Below are positions 1 to 8,323 of a DNA stretch of 64,000 bases, one piece after another (positions within the stretch are counted from its first letter, which is position 1; the number at the start of each line of letters is the position of its first letter). A model generated the notes under the pieces. It was not told the DNA's origin. It did not search any database and was given only the letters and a program-made list of their open reading frames with translations. The translations under genes and the position numbers were made by a program. Source of the stretch: Syntrophus aciditrophicus SB (GTDB lineage: Bacteria; Desulfobacterota; Syntrophia; Syntrophales; Syntrophaceae); the NCBI RefSeq assembly GCF_000013405.1, contig NC_007759.1:1241001-1305000 (forward strand), written 5' to 3'.

Positions 1-1528
1 TGTCGAAACGCCTTGAAAAGAAACGAAGATAAAGACTGGTATCGGACAACCCATGAATAAAATCTCTGAAAAGAGTTTCATCCGTAATTTTAATGGGCCG
101 TAAAAATATATTCAATCCCGCCGATGTCGTCCTGTGTGTTTCCAGATGTTCCGGATATTCCCCTTTTTCGCCGTGAAAAACCTGATCACGGTAAACGAGC
201 CCCCGCTTTTTCGCTTCCTCCAGCAGCCAGGGACGGAATTTGGGATGGGCGATTGCGATGAGTTCCATCGCCCTTTCCCGAATCGTCTTGCCGTGAAGAT
301 AAGCGATGCCGTATTCCGTAACGACGTAACGCACATCGCTCCGATTCAGCGTAACTCCCGCAGATTCGGACAAACTGGGAACGATGCGGGAAACCTCGCC
401 TCCCCTGGCGGTTGACTGCAGAGTCAGGATGCTCCTTCCATTTCGAGCCATGACCGCGCCGCGCATAAAATCCTGATGGCCGCCAATGCCGCTGTAAAAC
501 GTGCCGCCGATGGATTCCGACGTGGCCTGCCCCGTCAGGTCGATTTCCAGAGCGCTGTTGATTGCCACCATATTATCTTCCTGAGCGATGACCAGAGGAT
601 CGTTCGTGTAATCGATGGTGCGGAAGGTAATGGAAGGGTTGTCATGAATGTATTCGTAGGTTTCCTTTTTCCCCATGCAGAAGGAGGCGATCGTCTTTCC
701 CCGATTGAGCTTTTTCCGGGAATTGTCGATCACACCGAGCTTGATCAGGTTGACCAGGCCGTCACTGAGGAGTTCCGTATGAACCCCCAGATTTTTTTTG
801 TTGTTGAGATGGGACACGGTTTCATTGGGAAGAACGCCGAATCCTACCTGAATCGTATCTCCATCCTGAACAAGACGGGAAACATAACTGCCTATTCTTT
901 GAGCCGTTTCGCTGGGAATTGTACCCTGTAACTCCAGCAGGGGTTCGTCATGGGGGATGATATAGTCAACGTCCTTGATATGGATGAAACCGTCTCCATG
1001 AGAACGCGGCATGTTTGAGTTGACCTGAGCGATAATCAGAGAAGCATTTTCCGTTGCCGCCTTGACCATATCGATGCTCACTCCGAGACTGAGGAATCCG
1101 TATTCATCCGGGAGGGAGGTCTGGATCAGCGCAACATCGATTTTGACGAAGCCGCTGTACAGCAGCGCCGGAACACTGGACATGGAGATGGGGGTGTAAT
1201 CGGAAGATCCTTTATTCACCGATTTCCTGGTGTTATCCCCGATAAAAAAAGTATTGTGACGAAAATTGAACTGGAATTTCGGATCGGTATAGGGTGCGAA
1301 TCCAAAGGAATAGATATGAATGATTTCTGTATCAAAGAAAGCCTTCGGGTTGGATTCCACGTATTTGATCAGTGCGCTGACCAGATGCTGAGGCTCTCCA
1401 CAGCCGGAAGATACAAAAATGCGGTCACCTCGGCGGATATGACTGAATATTAACTCCTTTTGAGCGAATTTTTCCGAATAACTTGCTTTCCACTTTTCAA
1501 GGTGATGACTGCTGTGCTGACCTGACAT
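1..1528 (-). CDS. Acyl-CoA hydrolase/transferase-GNAT fusion, copy 1 (3' end outside window)
   Basis: The reading frame is open from an ATG at 1528 to the window edge (509 codons), so this is a partial gene and not a pseudogene. It has the same architecture as the neighbouring complete copy: a family I CoA-transferase/acetyl-CoA hydrolase region followed by the start of a GNAT domain, which the edge cuts near the residues RRFFSRRFD. An AGGAG Shine-Dalgarno precedes the start (AGGAGCTTTGAG-ATG). Residues 1-45 match copy 2 with scattered substitutions, while the stretch at 257-622 is almost identical at DNA level. Such proteins move CoA between acyl groups or hydrolyse acyl-CoA; the substrate cannot be told from sequence. 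Confidence 0.88.
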   Translation of the reverse strand, partial: MSGQHSSHHLEKWKASYSEKFAQKELIFSHIRRGDRIFVSSGCGEPQHLVSALIKYVESNPKAFFDTEIIHIYSFGFAPYTDPKFQFNFRHNTFFIGDNTRKSVNKGSSDYTPISMSSVPALLYSGFVKIDVALIQTSLPDEYGFLSLGVSIDMVKAATENASLIIAQVNSNMPRSHGDGFIHIKDVDYIIPHDEPLLELQGTIPSETAQRIGSYVSRLVQDGDTIQVGFGVLPNETVSHLNNKKNLGVHTELLSDGLVNLIKLGVIDNSRKKLNRGKTIASFCMGKKETYEYIHDNPSITFRTIDYTNDPLVIAQEDNMVAINSALEIDLTGQATSESIGGTFYSGIGGHQDFMRGAVMARNGRSILTLQSTARGGEVSRIVPSLSESAGVTLNRSDVRYVVTEYGIAYLHGKTIRERAMELIAIAHPKFRPWLLEEAKKRGLVYRDQVFHGEKGEYPEHLETHRTTSAGLNIFLRPIKITDETLFRDFIHGLSDTSLYLRFFSRRFD

Positions 1529-1675
1529 CTCAAAGCTCCTGGCATTTACGAACTATCTTCGTTCCGAAACGAGCACAACGAATGATGGACATGGTGATCG
1601 TGAGCTGAAGGAACAAGTCACGGTAATCCTCTGAAAAAGAATTTTCCGTTAAAAACTTTAATCAGGAGGAAGACC

Positions 1676-1774
1676 ATGAGTCGGCGTGTAGATAGCAGAA
1701 TTATCGGGATTGTGCATCCCATTTGTTATAGGAATGATGTTGACGATGAGTGCATATCGGCAGGTGTTGCTTGA
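1676..1774 (+). CDS. Possible 32-aa small protein (uncertain)
   Basis: A 32-codon frame (starts MSRRVDSR, ends CISAGVA) lies in the 365-bp gap between the two CoA-transferase genes, on the opposite strand. It is preceded by a strong AGGAGGA five bases before the ATG, unusually good for a chance frame. The protein resembles nothing I recognise. The rest of the gap (1529-1893) shows no other feature. The frame may be a chance occurrence or the debris of a lost gene. Confidence 0.25.
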   Translation: MSRRVDSRIIGIVHPICYRNDVDDECISAGVA

Positions 1775-1893
1775 GCAGACCACTTCGGAACCGATCAGCT
1801 GAACATCAGAAAGATTGAGATTTTTACGGGTTATTTGATGAGGGTGTGATCATGGCTGTTCCGTTGTGGCGATTGAGAGAAAGGATATGCCGG

Positions 1894-3789
1894 TCATTTT
1901 CTGAAGGCCAGTTTTAAATCATAGAATCCGGCCTTTAATTTTCCGGTGATATCAAAACCTCCCTTGGCAAAGGTATTCAGCATCGGTTCGTTTTCCATAA
2001 GCACTGCGGCGGTAAAACCCAGGAGCCCCTGTCTTTTGGCCAGATAAGTCATATAGGACAGCAATTCCGAGCCAATTCCCTGCCTCTGGTGGGAATCGCG
2101 GACAGCAAACGCAATGTCAGCCCAATGAGAGTTCACATCGATATGATATCGGGCGACGCCTACAATCATTTCCTTATTCCCCAGGGGAACGATGGCACAG
2201 ATAGCCATTTGTTTTGTATAATCAATAACTACAACATCCTGTATCCGTTCATGCGGCATGTCGAAACGCCTTGAAAAAAAACGACGATAAAGGCTGGTGT
2301 CGGACAGCGCGTGAATGAAATCCTTGTAAAGAGGTTCATCCGTAATTTTAATGGGGCGAAGAAAGACATGTAATCCCGTTTTTGTCGTCCGGTGTGCTTC
2401 AAGATGTTCCGGATATTCCCCTTTTTCGCCGTGGATATACGCCTGATCACGGTAAATGAGCCCCCGTTTTTTCGCTTCTTCCAGAAGCCAGGGGCGAAAT
2501 TTGGGATGGGCGATCGAGATGAGTTCCATCGCCCTTTCCCGAATCGTCTTGCCGTGAAGATAAGCGATGCCGTATTCCGTAACGACGTAACGCACATCGC
2601 TCCGATTCAGCGTGACTCCCGCAGATTCGGACAAACTGGGAACGATGCGGGAAACCTCGCCTCCCCTGGCGGTTGACTGCAGAGTCAGGATGCTCCTTCC
2701 ATTTCGAGCCATGACCGCGCCGCGCATAAAATCCTGATGGCCGCCAATGCCGCTGTAAAACGTGCCGCCGATGGATTCCGACGTGGCCTGCCCCGTCAGG
2801 TCGATTTCCAGAGCGCTGTTGATTGCCACCATATTATCTTCCTGAGCGATGACCAGAGGATCGTTCGTGTAATCGATGGTGCGAAAGGTAATGAAAGGGT
2901 TGTCATGAATGTATTTATAGGCTTCCTTTTTCCCCATGCAGAAGGAGGCAATCGTCTTTCCCCTATTGAGCTTTTTCCGGGAATTGTCGATCACGCCGAT
3001 TTTCATCAGGTTAATAAGACCGTCACTGAGGAGTTCCGTATGAACACCAAGATGTTTCTTGTTGCTGAGATGGGTCATGGTTTCATTGGGAAGAATGCCG
3101 AATCCTACCTGGATCGTATCGCCATCCTGAACAAGACGGGAAACATATTGGCCTATCCTGCGTGCTGTCTCACTTGACAGAGTACCCTGGATTTCCAGCA
3201 GGGGCTCGTCATGAGGGATGATATAGTTGACGTCCTTGATATGGATGAAACCGTCTCCATGGGTGCGCGGCATATTTGAGTTGACCTGGGCAATAATCAG
3301 GGAGGCATTTTCCGTAGCCGCCTTGACCATGTCGATACTCACGCCAAGGCTCAGACAACCGTGTGCATCCGGGGGCGACGTCTGGATCAGCGCAACATCG
3401 ATTTTGACAAAGCCGCTGTGCAGCAGCGCAGGTACGCTGGACATGGAGATGGGCGTGTAATCGGAATATCCTTCATTCACGGATGCCCGGGTGTTATCCC
3501 CGATAAAAAAAGAATTGTGCCGAAAATTTTCCTTGAATTTCGGATCGGTATAGGGAGAGATTCCAAAGGAATAGATATGAATGATTTCAGTGTCAAAGAA
3601 AGCCTTCGGGTTGGATTCCACGTATTTGACCAATGAGTTGACCAGATGCTGTGGTTCTCCACAGCCGGAAGATACAAAAATGCGATCACCACGGCGGATA
3701 TGACTGAATATTTCCGTCTCATCAGTGAATTTTTCCGGAAAGCTTGCCTTCCAATTTTCGAGGAAACGGCTTTTGTTTTTAGCAGTCAT
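1894..3789 (-). CDS. Acyl-CoA hydrolase/transferase with C-terminal GNAT domain, copy 2
   Basis: A 631-aa protein. The first two thirds resemble family I CoA-transferases/acetyl-CoA hydrolases, with the conserved stretches NSALEIDLTGQ and GIGGHQDFMRGA; the glutamate of the first is the expected acyl-carrying residue. The last ~150 residues are a GNAT acetyltransferase domain with the acetyl-CoA loop QRQGIG at about residue 568. Cytoplasmic; acyl-CoA metabolism is inferred and the substrate is unknown. The ATG at 3789 is preferred over an in-frame ATG 18 bases upstream because GAGGG sits just before it and the aligned start of copy 1 is the same. It is a tandem paralogue of the gene at 1-1528. 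Confidence 0.9.
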   Translation of the reverse strand: MTAKNKSRFLENWKASFPEKFTDETEIFSHIRRGDRIFVSSGCGEPQHLVNSLVKYVESNPKAFFDTEIIHIYSFGISPYTDPKFKENFRHNSFFIGDNTRASVNEGYSDYTPISMSSVPALLHSGFVKIDVALIQTSPPDAHGCLSLGVSIDMVKAATENASLIIAQVNSNMPRTHGDGFIHIKDVNYIIPHDEPLLEIQGTLSSETARRIGQYVSRLVQDGDTIQVGFGILPNETMTHLSNKKHLGVHTELLSDGLINLMKIGVIDNSRKKLNRGKTIASFCMGKKEAYKYIHDNPFITFRTIDYTNDPLVIAQEDNMVAINSALEIDLTGQATSESIGGTFYSGIGGHQDFMRGAVMARNGRSILTLQSTARGGEVSRIVPSLSESAGVTLNRSDVRYVVTEYGIAYLHGKTIRERAMELISIAHPKFRPWLLEEAKKRGLIYRDQAYIHGEKGEYPEHLEAHRTTKTGLHVFLRPIKITDEPLYKDFIHALSDTSLYRRFFSRRFDMPHERIQDVVVIDYTKQMAICAIVPLGNKEMIVGVARYHIDVNSHWADIAFAVRDSHQRQGIGSELLSYMTYLAKRQGLLGFTAAVLMENEPMLNTFAKGGFDITGKLKAGFYDLKLAFRK

Positions 3790-3944
3790 CTCAAATCCCT
3801 CTTGCATGAATCAAGAGTGCAAGGGATGATCCTGGATTTGAATAATTATGGCTGTTAGCGCTTATCCCTTTATAATTATTAAATATGAACTCATTCGGAC
3901 TGTCAAGAAAAGAAGTTGCAGATATGGAATTCTCAAGGGGGGGA

Positions 3945-4601
3945 TCACATCGGGAGGTCGAGAATTTCAACAGCACGGTTGAGTACCAGATCGGCGCCGG
4001 AGGCGAACAGTGCCTCGGCCCTGGTATGTCCGGTCAGGACGCCGATGGTATAGGTTCCCACCTCTCGACCGAGTTGGATGTCCAGAGGGTGATCCCCGAC
4101 CATGACCGTCTGTTCCGGAGAAGCACCCAGAATGCTGAGTGTTCTGATGAGGTGATCAGGGTGGGGTTTGACATGGATCGTCTGGTCTCTGCTGAGAAGG
4201 ACGTCGCAATAGTCCTCGATTTGCGGAAAAACATTCTTCAGGGCCGCACGGCAGTTCCTTGTTATTATACCGATCGCGTTTCCCCGTTTTTTTAGTGTGG
4301 TCAGAAGCAGGAGGGTGCCGCTCAGCAAGGCGCCTCTGCGGGCGGCTTCCAGCTCTATTGCCCTGATCCGAAAGTGTGCCGTGTTATAAAAGTCCGATGC
4401 TTTTGTAGGATCATCTCTGAAGATTCGATTGCGAACCGTTTCGATCAGTTCCAGAATCAGCAGATCATTCAGATCCTCCCCATCAATTCCGTATTGTCGC
4501 GAAAGGACGATCAGACTTTCTTTCATGAAGGTGAAATCGAGATTCAGTTCGGCAAGGGTTCCATCAAAATCGAATACAAAGGCTTTGAATTTTCTGATCA
4601 T
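3945..4601 (-). CDS. HAD-superfamily hydrolase, phosphoglycolate phosphatase-like
   Basis: A 218-aa HAD-superfamily phosphatase. Motif I is DFDGT with the nucleophile Asp11 and acid Asp13. A motif II-like TRN, the motif III lysine in VKPHPDH and motif IV GDHPLD follow in order. The helical cap between motifs I and II suits the phosphoglycolate phosphatase/Gph-like group, which removes phosphate from small cytosolic metabolites, but specificity cannot be read from sequence. It lies about 100 bp downstream of the Nudix gene on the same strand and may be co-transcribed with it. Confidence 0.85.
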   Translation of the reverse strand: MIRKFKAFVFDFDGTLAELNLDFTFMKESLIVLSRQYGIDGEDLNDLLILELIETVRNRIFRDDPTKASDFYNTAHFRIRAIELEAARRGALLSGTLLLLTTLKKRGNAIGIITRNCRAALKNVFPQIEDYCDVLLSRDQTIHVKPHPDHLIRTLSILGASPEQTVMVGDHPLDIQLGREVGTYTIGVLTGHTRAEALFASGADLVLNRAVEILDLPM

Positions 4602-4698
4602 TTCAGGAAACAGTCCGGGAGGGAAGATCCGCGCATTTGCCGACAGAAGGCAAGAATGCCCGTCTTCCTTCCGAGCAGCAAAGCGTCATGTTTCGATT

Positions 4699-5592
4699 TC
4701 ATCTTGAATTTCCTCTGAAATAGTTGTCAGGACATATCTTGCTGACTATCCTTGTTTTATCGCTCACCATGGGAAGAGGGTTTTCGAAGACGATGCTCAG
4801 AAAATTGGTAATGATGTTGAAGGTTGCTCCCCAGAGGATTTCTTCCGTATTGTCTTCTTGTTTAATAGTCATGCAGGGGAAACAGGTTTGCAATCTCTTT
4901 TGATTCAGCCTTGAATTGTCAGAATTGATGCAGCAGCGACAATAGTTTTCCGAATCGAAGAAGGCATGGACGGGTATCTCGACGATTTTTTCCACTTCGG
5001 AATTTGGTTTATAGTGCCATGGATCTTTGATCAATCCGACAACGGGGAAAATGGTTCTTTTGAAAAGATGCAGGGAATATGTAGGAAGCGCTCCCAGGAA
5101 GGAAACATTGAAAGGATTCAGGCCGATTTCTTCCCATGATTCCCTCGCCGCGTTGGCGAGAAAAAGGCGTATGGTGCGAAATGTCGGAACATCCCTTCCT
5201 CTGGCGTAATTTAACGCGTTTCCATCATGAAAAGGAGCGAATCGGTTCATGATGATGCGACTGAGCAACGAATCGAGAAAAGGATTCAGCATGCCGCCCG
5301 GGCAACTTATATCTCCGGACTGGGCCACCTCGAGGGACCGTTTAATCAACAGGAAAACTGGTTCATCCCGACTTCCTGCTGAGGAATGCCGTCCATATTG
5401 AAGCAGGAGAAAGACACCGGCAGCCAGATGCTTTTTATGCTCCTTCCATGTATTCCTGATCGCTTGAAATCGGTCGGCAAAATCAAGCGGAGTCGCTCCG
5501 AGCTTATCTGTAATGAGAGATTGAAATGACCCCCGATCTTTCAGGAGGGTCTGATCGAATTTCTCTGCTGCGGTATTCATGATCAATTCCAT
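4699..5592 (-). CDS. Nudix hydrolase, CoA-pyrophosphatase-like with an insertion
   Basis: A 297-aa protein with the features of the NudL-type Nudix family: a substrate strand with LLIKRS, the turn CPGGM, and the catalytic helix ARESWEEIGL whose glutamates bind metal. Between PGG and ARESWEE lie about 50 residues where most family members have 10-15, so the Nudix box is split by an insertion. The probable reaction is hydrolysis of a nucleoside-diphosphate-linked compound such as CoA. Two in-frame ATGs (5592 and 5580) are possible; neither has a perfect Shine-Dalgarno. It lies downstream of the tRNA and its terminator. Confidence 0.75.
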   Translation of the reverse strand: MELIMNTAAEKFDQTLLKDRGSFQSLITDKLGATPLDFADRFQAIRNTWKEHKKHLAAGVFLLLQYGRHSSAGSRDEPVFLLIKRSLEVAQSGDISCPGGMLNPFLDSLLSRIIMNRFAPFHDGNALNYARGRDVPTFRTIRLFLANAARESWEEIGLNPFNVSFLGALPTYSLHLFKRTIFPVVGLIKDPWHYKPNSEVEKIVEIPVHAFFDSENYCRCCINSDNSRLNQKRLQTCFPCMTIKQEDNTEEILWGATFNIITNFLSIVFENPLPMVSDKTRIVSKICPDNYFRGNSR

Positions 5593-5630
5593 GATACGGA
5601 TGCTGTTTCAATACCTTTCAGGATGAAAAT

Positions 5631-5659
5631 AAAAAACCCGGTTCAGGACCGGGTTTTTT
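5631..5659 (-). terminator. Intrinsic terminator after tRNA-Met
   Basis: A 12-bp perfect stem (arms 5631-5642 and 5648-5659, core ACCCGGT/ACCGGGT, loop TCAGG) ends in runs of T on both strands. It sits 6 bp past the 3' end of the minus-strand tRNA and before the Nudix gene, so it should end the tRNA transcript. Confidence 0.85.
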
Positions 5660-5665
5660 ATTTTC

Positions 5666-5742
5666 TGGTGGCGGTGCAGGGATTCGGACCCCGGACACTG
5701 CGGATATGAGCCGCATGCTCTGACCACCTGAGCTACACCGCC
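5666..5742 (-). tRNA. tRNA-Met (anticodon CAT)
   Basis: A complete 77-nt cloverleaf on the minus strand. The acceptor stem is GGCGGTG/CACCGCC, the D-arm contains GCTCAGGTGGTCAGAGC, the anticodon stem-loop is TGCGG-CTCATAT-CCGCA with anticodon CAT, and the T-arm contains GGTCCGAATCC. The 3' CCA is encoded. The body resembles elongator tRNA-Met rather than initiator (acceptor pair 1-72 is a G-C match). A CAT anticodon could also be a lysidine-modified tRNA-Ile2; elongator Met is favoured by similarity. Confidence 0.92.
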
Positions 5743-5848
5743 ATGGGCTATTGAGGGAATTACATATCACCATGAAAATAAGTAAACATGAAATTCCAAG
5801 GATCTTTATTTACAGGTTAACTTTCATAGTCGCCAGTTATGGCAAAAC

Positions 5849-5877
5849 TTCATATACTACCTGATTCGGGTTGTCAA
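5849..5877 (-). promoter_or_regulatory. Candidate sigma70 promoter for tRNA-Met
   Basis: On the minus strand TTGACA (5877-5872), a 17-bp spacer and TATGAA (5854-5849) face the tRNA. A second candidate, TTTACT-16-TGTAAT at 5786-5759, lies closer. Both sit between the stop of the FG-GAP gene and the tRNA. Confidence 0.5.
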
Positions 5878-5882
5878 CCCCC

Positions 5883-7586
5883 TTATTGCTGGGGCGAAAG
5901 TTTATAGGCGACAAAAGCGCTGCGATTCTGAAGCGTGGCTCCCGTGGACAGAACGAGGGCGAGAACGATTTCATTCTGCCCGTCGTTGTCGATGTCCTTG
6001 AACTGATAGTCGGCTACATAACCATTGATTTTCCGTGTCTTCCAGTTTTCCAGAAGGCCCAGACCATCCCATTCCAGGTTATAGACCTCGCTGGAGGTAA
6101 ACAGTTTGACATTTTTCAAAACCCGGCCGACAGCGGAAAGGTTCTTAACGAGGATCAGCTCTTTTTTCCCATCCTTGTTAATGTCATAGGTGAGAATTCT
6201 TAAATTGATGTAGGTTCGTCTCACTTCATCTCCGGGAACCGTGCTGCCTGCATGTTCAACGTACGTATTGCTTCCGCCGAAAACCTCATCGCTTTTCCAT
6301 ATCAGTTCATCACTTCCGCCGAAAACGTTCAATCTTGACAAAGGCTTCTCTGTTTGCTGATAGATGCGGATGTAGTCATAATCATCAAGGGAAATTACTT
6401 TTTCACTGCCACCCATGCCGAGGTCATCAAGAGTCAATCCGTAAACCGACAGACCTTCAGGGATCTTCATCCGGGTTGCGGCACGGTAGTGCTTCCCGTC
6501 CCAGATCACTTCATGAATGGGTGTATTGAAGGGGTTGTCCAGTCCGAAGCCTTGTCCAAGCAGTTGCGGGGCGGCGATGGAAGGTTCGATGACCCGCAGA
6601 AACAAACGCAGATCTTTCGCTGTCTGGATATATTTACCATCCTGCCATTCGGTGACGAAGCTGGCGAGGGTGTTTCGATTCATATTGGTCACAAAAATTT
6701 CCATGATTCCGTTCTGGTTGATATCCGCCACATCCACTGCGAGGTAATTGTCATGAGTTTTCCCGGGAATTTTCTGGAGCAGCTTGAAGTCATCCCCTTT
6801 ACGCTGATAGACGTAAAGGTTGCTCCGATCAATGACCACAACTTCCTGCAATTTGTCTCCATTGACATCACCAATGGCCATCCCTCGAAATTCAGTCGGG
6901 AATTTCTGACTCATCCAGAATCCCTTCCGATCCAGAGGCCGTGCGGCGTCGATGAAATCCGGGTTGATGATGGATGTGAAGGTTCCTTTTCTGCTGGTTC
7001 TCATGCCACTGATGATCTCCGACTCGCGACTGCGCTGCGGCGGCTTGTCAGCAACTGCGGCAGCCGAAGACGGGGCGGGGAGTTCCATTGCAGGCGACGA
7101 AAAATCCGAGGGCGTCGATCCTGTGATATGCTGGACAATCCTTTGGGAGAAGTCGTTGATTTTGGGAATGACCTCATCGAGGCCCTGCGTCTGTGCGAAA
7201 ATCCCGACAGTCGATCTGGCGGCCGCCAGATCCATCAATTTTCCGTCGATACTCAAGCTGTTGCCGATCTTCGTGATGCTGCCCGAGACGATGTAATCGA
7301 CGTTCAATTTCTTCCCCAGGGCGTTCATCTCTTCAGGAGTCAGATCCCGGGTGGTTCTGCCCTTGATGGCTTCCTGAACCAGGTCCTTGCTGGCGACGGA
7401 GATTTTACCCTCTACCGCAATGCGGGACGTCAGCATGTCTGAAATTCCCTGTTTTACATAGTCGATGTTATCCGCACTGTGCACGGTAAAAGGCAGTACG
7501 GCCACCGTTGATTTTTCCTTCGCGTTCAGCGTACAGGCCAGGCCGGCCAGAAAAATCAGAAGCAGAAGTTGTAAAAATTTTTTCAT
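5883..7586 (-). CDS. Exported TolB-N-like/FG-GAP repeat protein
   Basis: A 567-aa protein with an N-terminal signal peptide (MKKF followed by a Leu-rich core and a likely cut after LNA). Residues ~25-160 resemble the amino-terminal domain that assembles penicillin-binding or TolB-like periplasmic proteins (AVLPF, then a VDYIVSGSITK strand). The remainder holds FG-GAP/VCBS-type repeats with Asp-rich calcium loops, for example IGDVNGDKLQEVV, DINQNGIMEIFV, DINKDGKKELIL and DIDNDGQNEIVL. Such repeats build a beta-propeller in the periplasm or cell surface. The ATG at 7586 is chosen over a GTG 15 bases upstream because GGAGG lies 8 bases before it. Function unknown. Confidence 0.8.
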   Translation of the reverse strand: MKKFLQLLLLIFLAGLACTLNAKEKSTVAVLPFTVHSADNIDYVKQGISDMLTSRIAVEGKISVASKDLVQEAIKGRTTRDLTPEEMNALGKKLNVDYIVSGSITKIGNSLSIDGKLMDLAAARSTVGIFAQTQGLDEVIPKINDFSQRIVQHITGSTPSDFSSPAMELPAPSSAAAVADKPPQRSRESEIISGMRTSRKGTFTSIINPDFIDAARPLDRKGFWMSQKFPTEFRGMAIGDVNGDKLQEVVVIDRSNLYVYQRKGDDFKLLQKIPGKTHDNYLAVDVADINQNGIMEIFVTNMNRNTLASFVTEWQDGKYIQTAKDLRLFLRVIEPSIAAPQLLGQGFGLDNPFNTPIHEVIWDGKHYRAATRMKIPEGLSVYGLTLDDLGMGGSEKVISLDDYDYIRIYQQTEKPLSRLNVFGGSDELIWKSDEVFGGSNTYVEHAGSTVPGDEVRRTYINLRILTYDINKDGKKELILVKNLSAVGRVLKNVKLFTSSEVYNLEWDGLGLLENWKTRKINGYVADYQFKDIDNDGQNEIVLALVLSTGATLQNRSAFVAYKLSPQQ

Positions 7587-7673
7587 GGAACTATCCTCCA
7601 CATGTTGGTCATCGGATTTTAATTCTGTATGCTCCTAACATCTTAACCCAATGAATGCAACAGGATTCATAGG

Positions 7674-7928
7674 TTATCCGAAGCGTTTGCACATCCATTT
7701 CCTGGAACGGCGGATCATCACCCGGGCTTTTTGAAAGATATGGGGGTAGCGATGGCGGAACCTGTGCAACTGTCTGCCGAAAAAAGGAACCTCAGGAGCC
7801 AGGATGATCGTTCCGACGAAAAGAAAAAGGACGCCCTGGAGAATCGGAAGGAAGCAGCCGATGACCCCCAGTGCGATAAAAATCCATCCCAGGAGATGCC
7901 GGATAAACGAATTCACTCTTTTTTGCAT
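7674..7928 (-). CDS. Small inner-membrane protein (PGPGW/DUF454-like)
   Basis: An 84-aa protein with two predicted transmembrane helices in the first half (GWIFIALGVIGCFLPI and VLFLFVGTIILAP), joined by a Pro/Gly turn, then a basic tail rich in Arg, Lys and His. The pattern suits the small PGPGW or DUF454 membrane families, whose function is unknown. The ATG at 7928 follows an in-frame TTG directly. It is read in the same direction as the FG-GAP gene and ends about 90 bp before that gene's start. Confidence 0.6.
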   Translation of the reverse strand: MQKRVNSFIRHLLGWIFIALGVIGCFLPILQGVLFLFVGTIILAPEVPFFGRQLHRFRHRYPHIFQKARVMIRRSRKWMCKRFG

Positions 7929-8323
7929 CAAATAATAAATTAAGACACTGTGTTGGTTATGTCTTGCCTGTGAAAACTCTGAATCGCGCTGTTCATTTTA
8001 AACAAGACTAATCCCGGATAATCGTAAGCCGTCTGTTCCTCTTCGTACATGTTTTGGGGACGAGGATGAAGATCCGGCAGGGGACAGTCCGGCCTCATTG
8101 AAAAGTGTCACAGCGCGTGCCATGTATGACGCTGCTGATGTATTGCTGAATATAAACAAAAAATTACCCTTAAGCAGCCCCTTTTGTCCTTTGAATCTGA
8201 AGATCGCCTCTATAATATATTTCTTGAAGGATGGGTAGTTTTTAATTCCTTTTTACGGGTTTTTGGTTTATGAGGGAAATCCGGTTTTCATGGAAAAATT
8301 GAATGTAGAGAAGGAGAACGAGT
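7929..8323. other. 395-bp intergenic region upstream of purB
   Basis: No gene or RNA structure recognised. A weak plus-strand promoter-like pair, TTGAAT (8191-8196) and TAATAT (8213-8218) 16 bp apart, lies about 110 bp upstream of purB. The region is otherwise plain. Confidence 0.4.

Noticed and set aside
1-1528. Copy 1 of the CoA-transferase as a pseudogene
   Set aside because: The frame is continuous from the ATG at 1528 to the edge, and length differences from copy 2 are multiples of three. It is merely truncated by the window.
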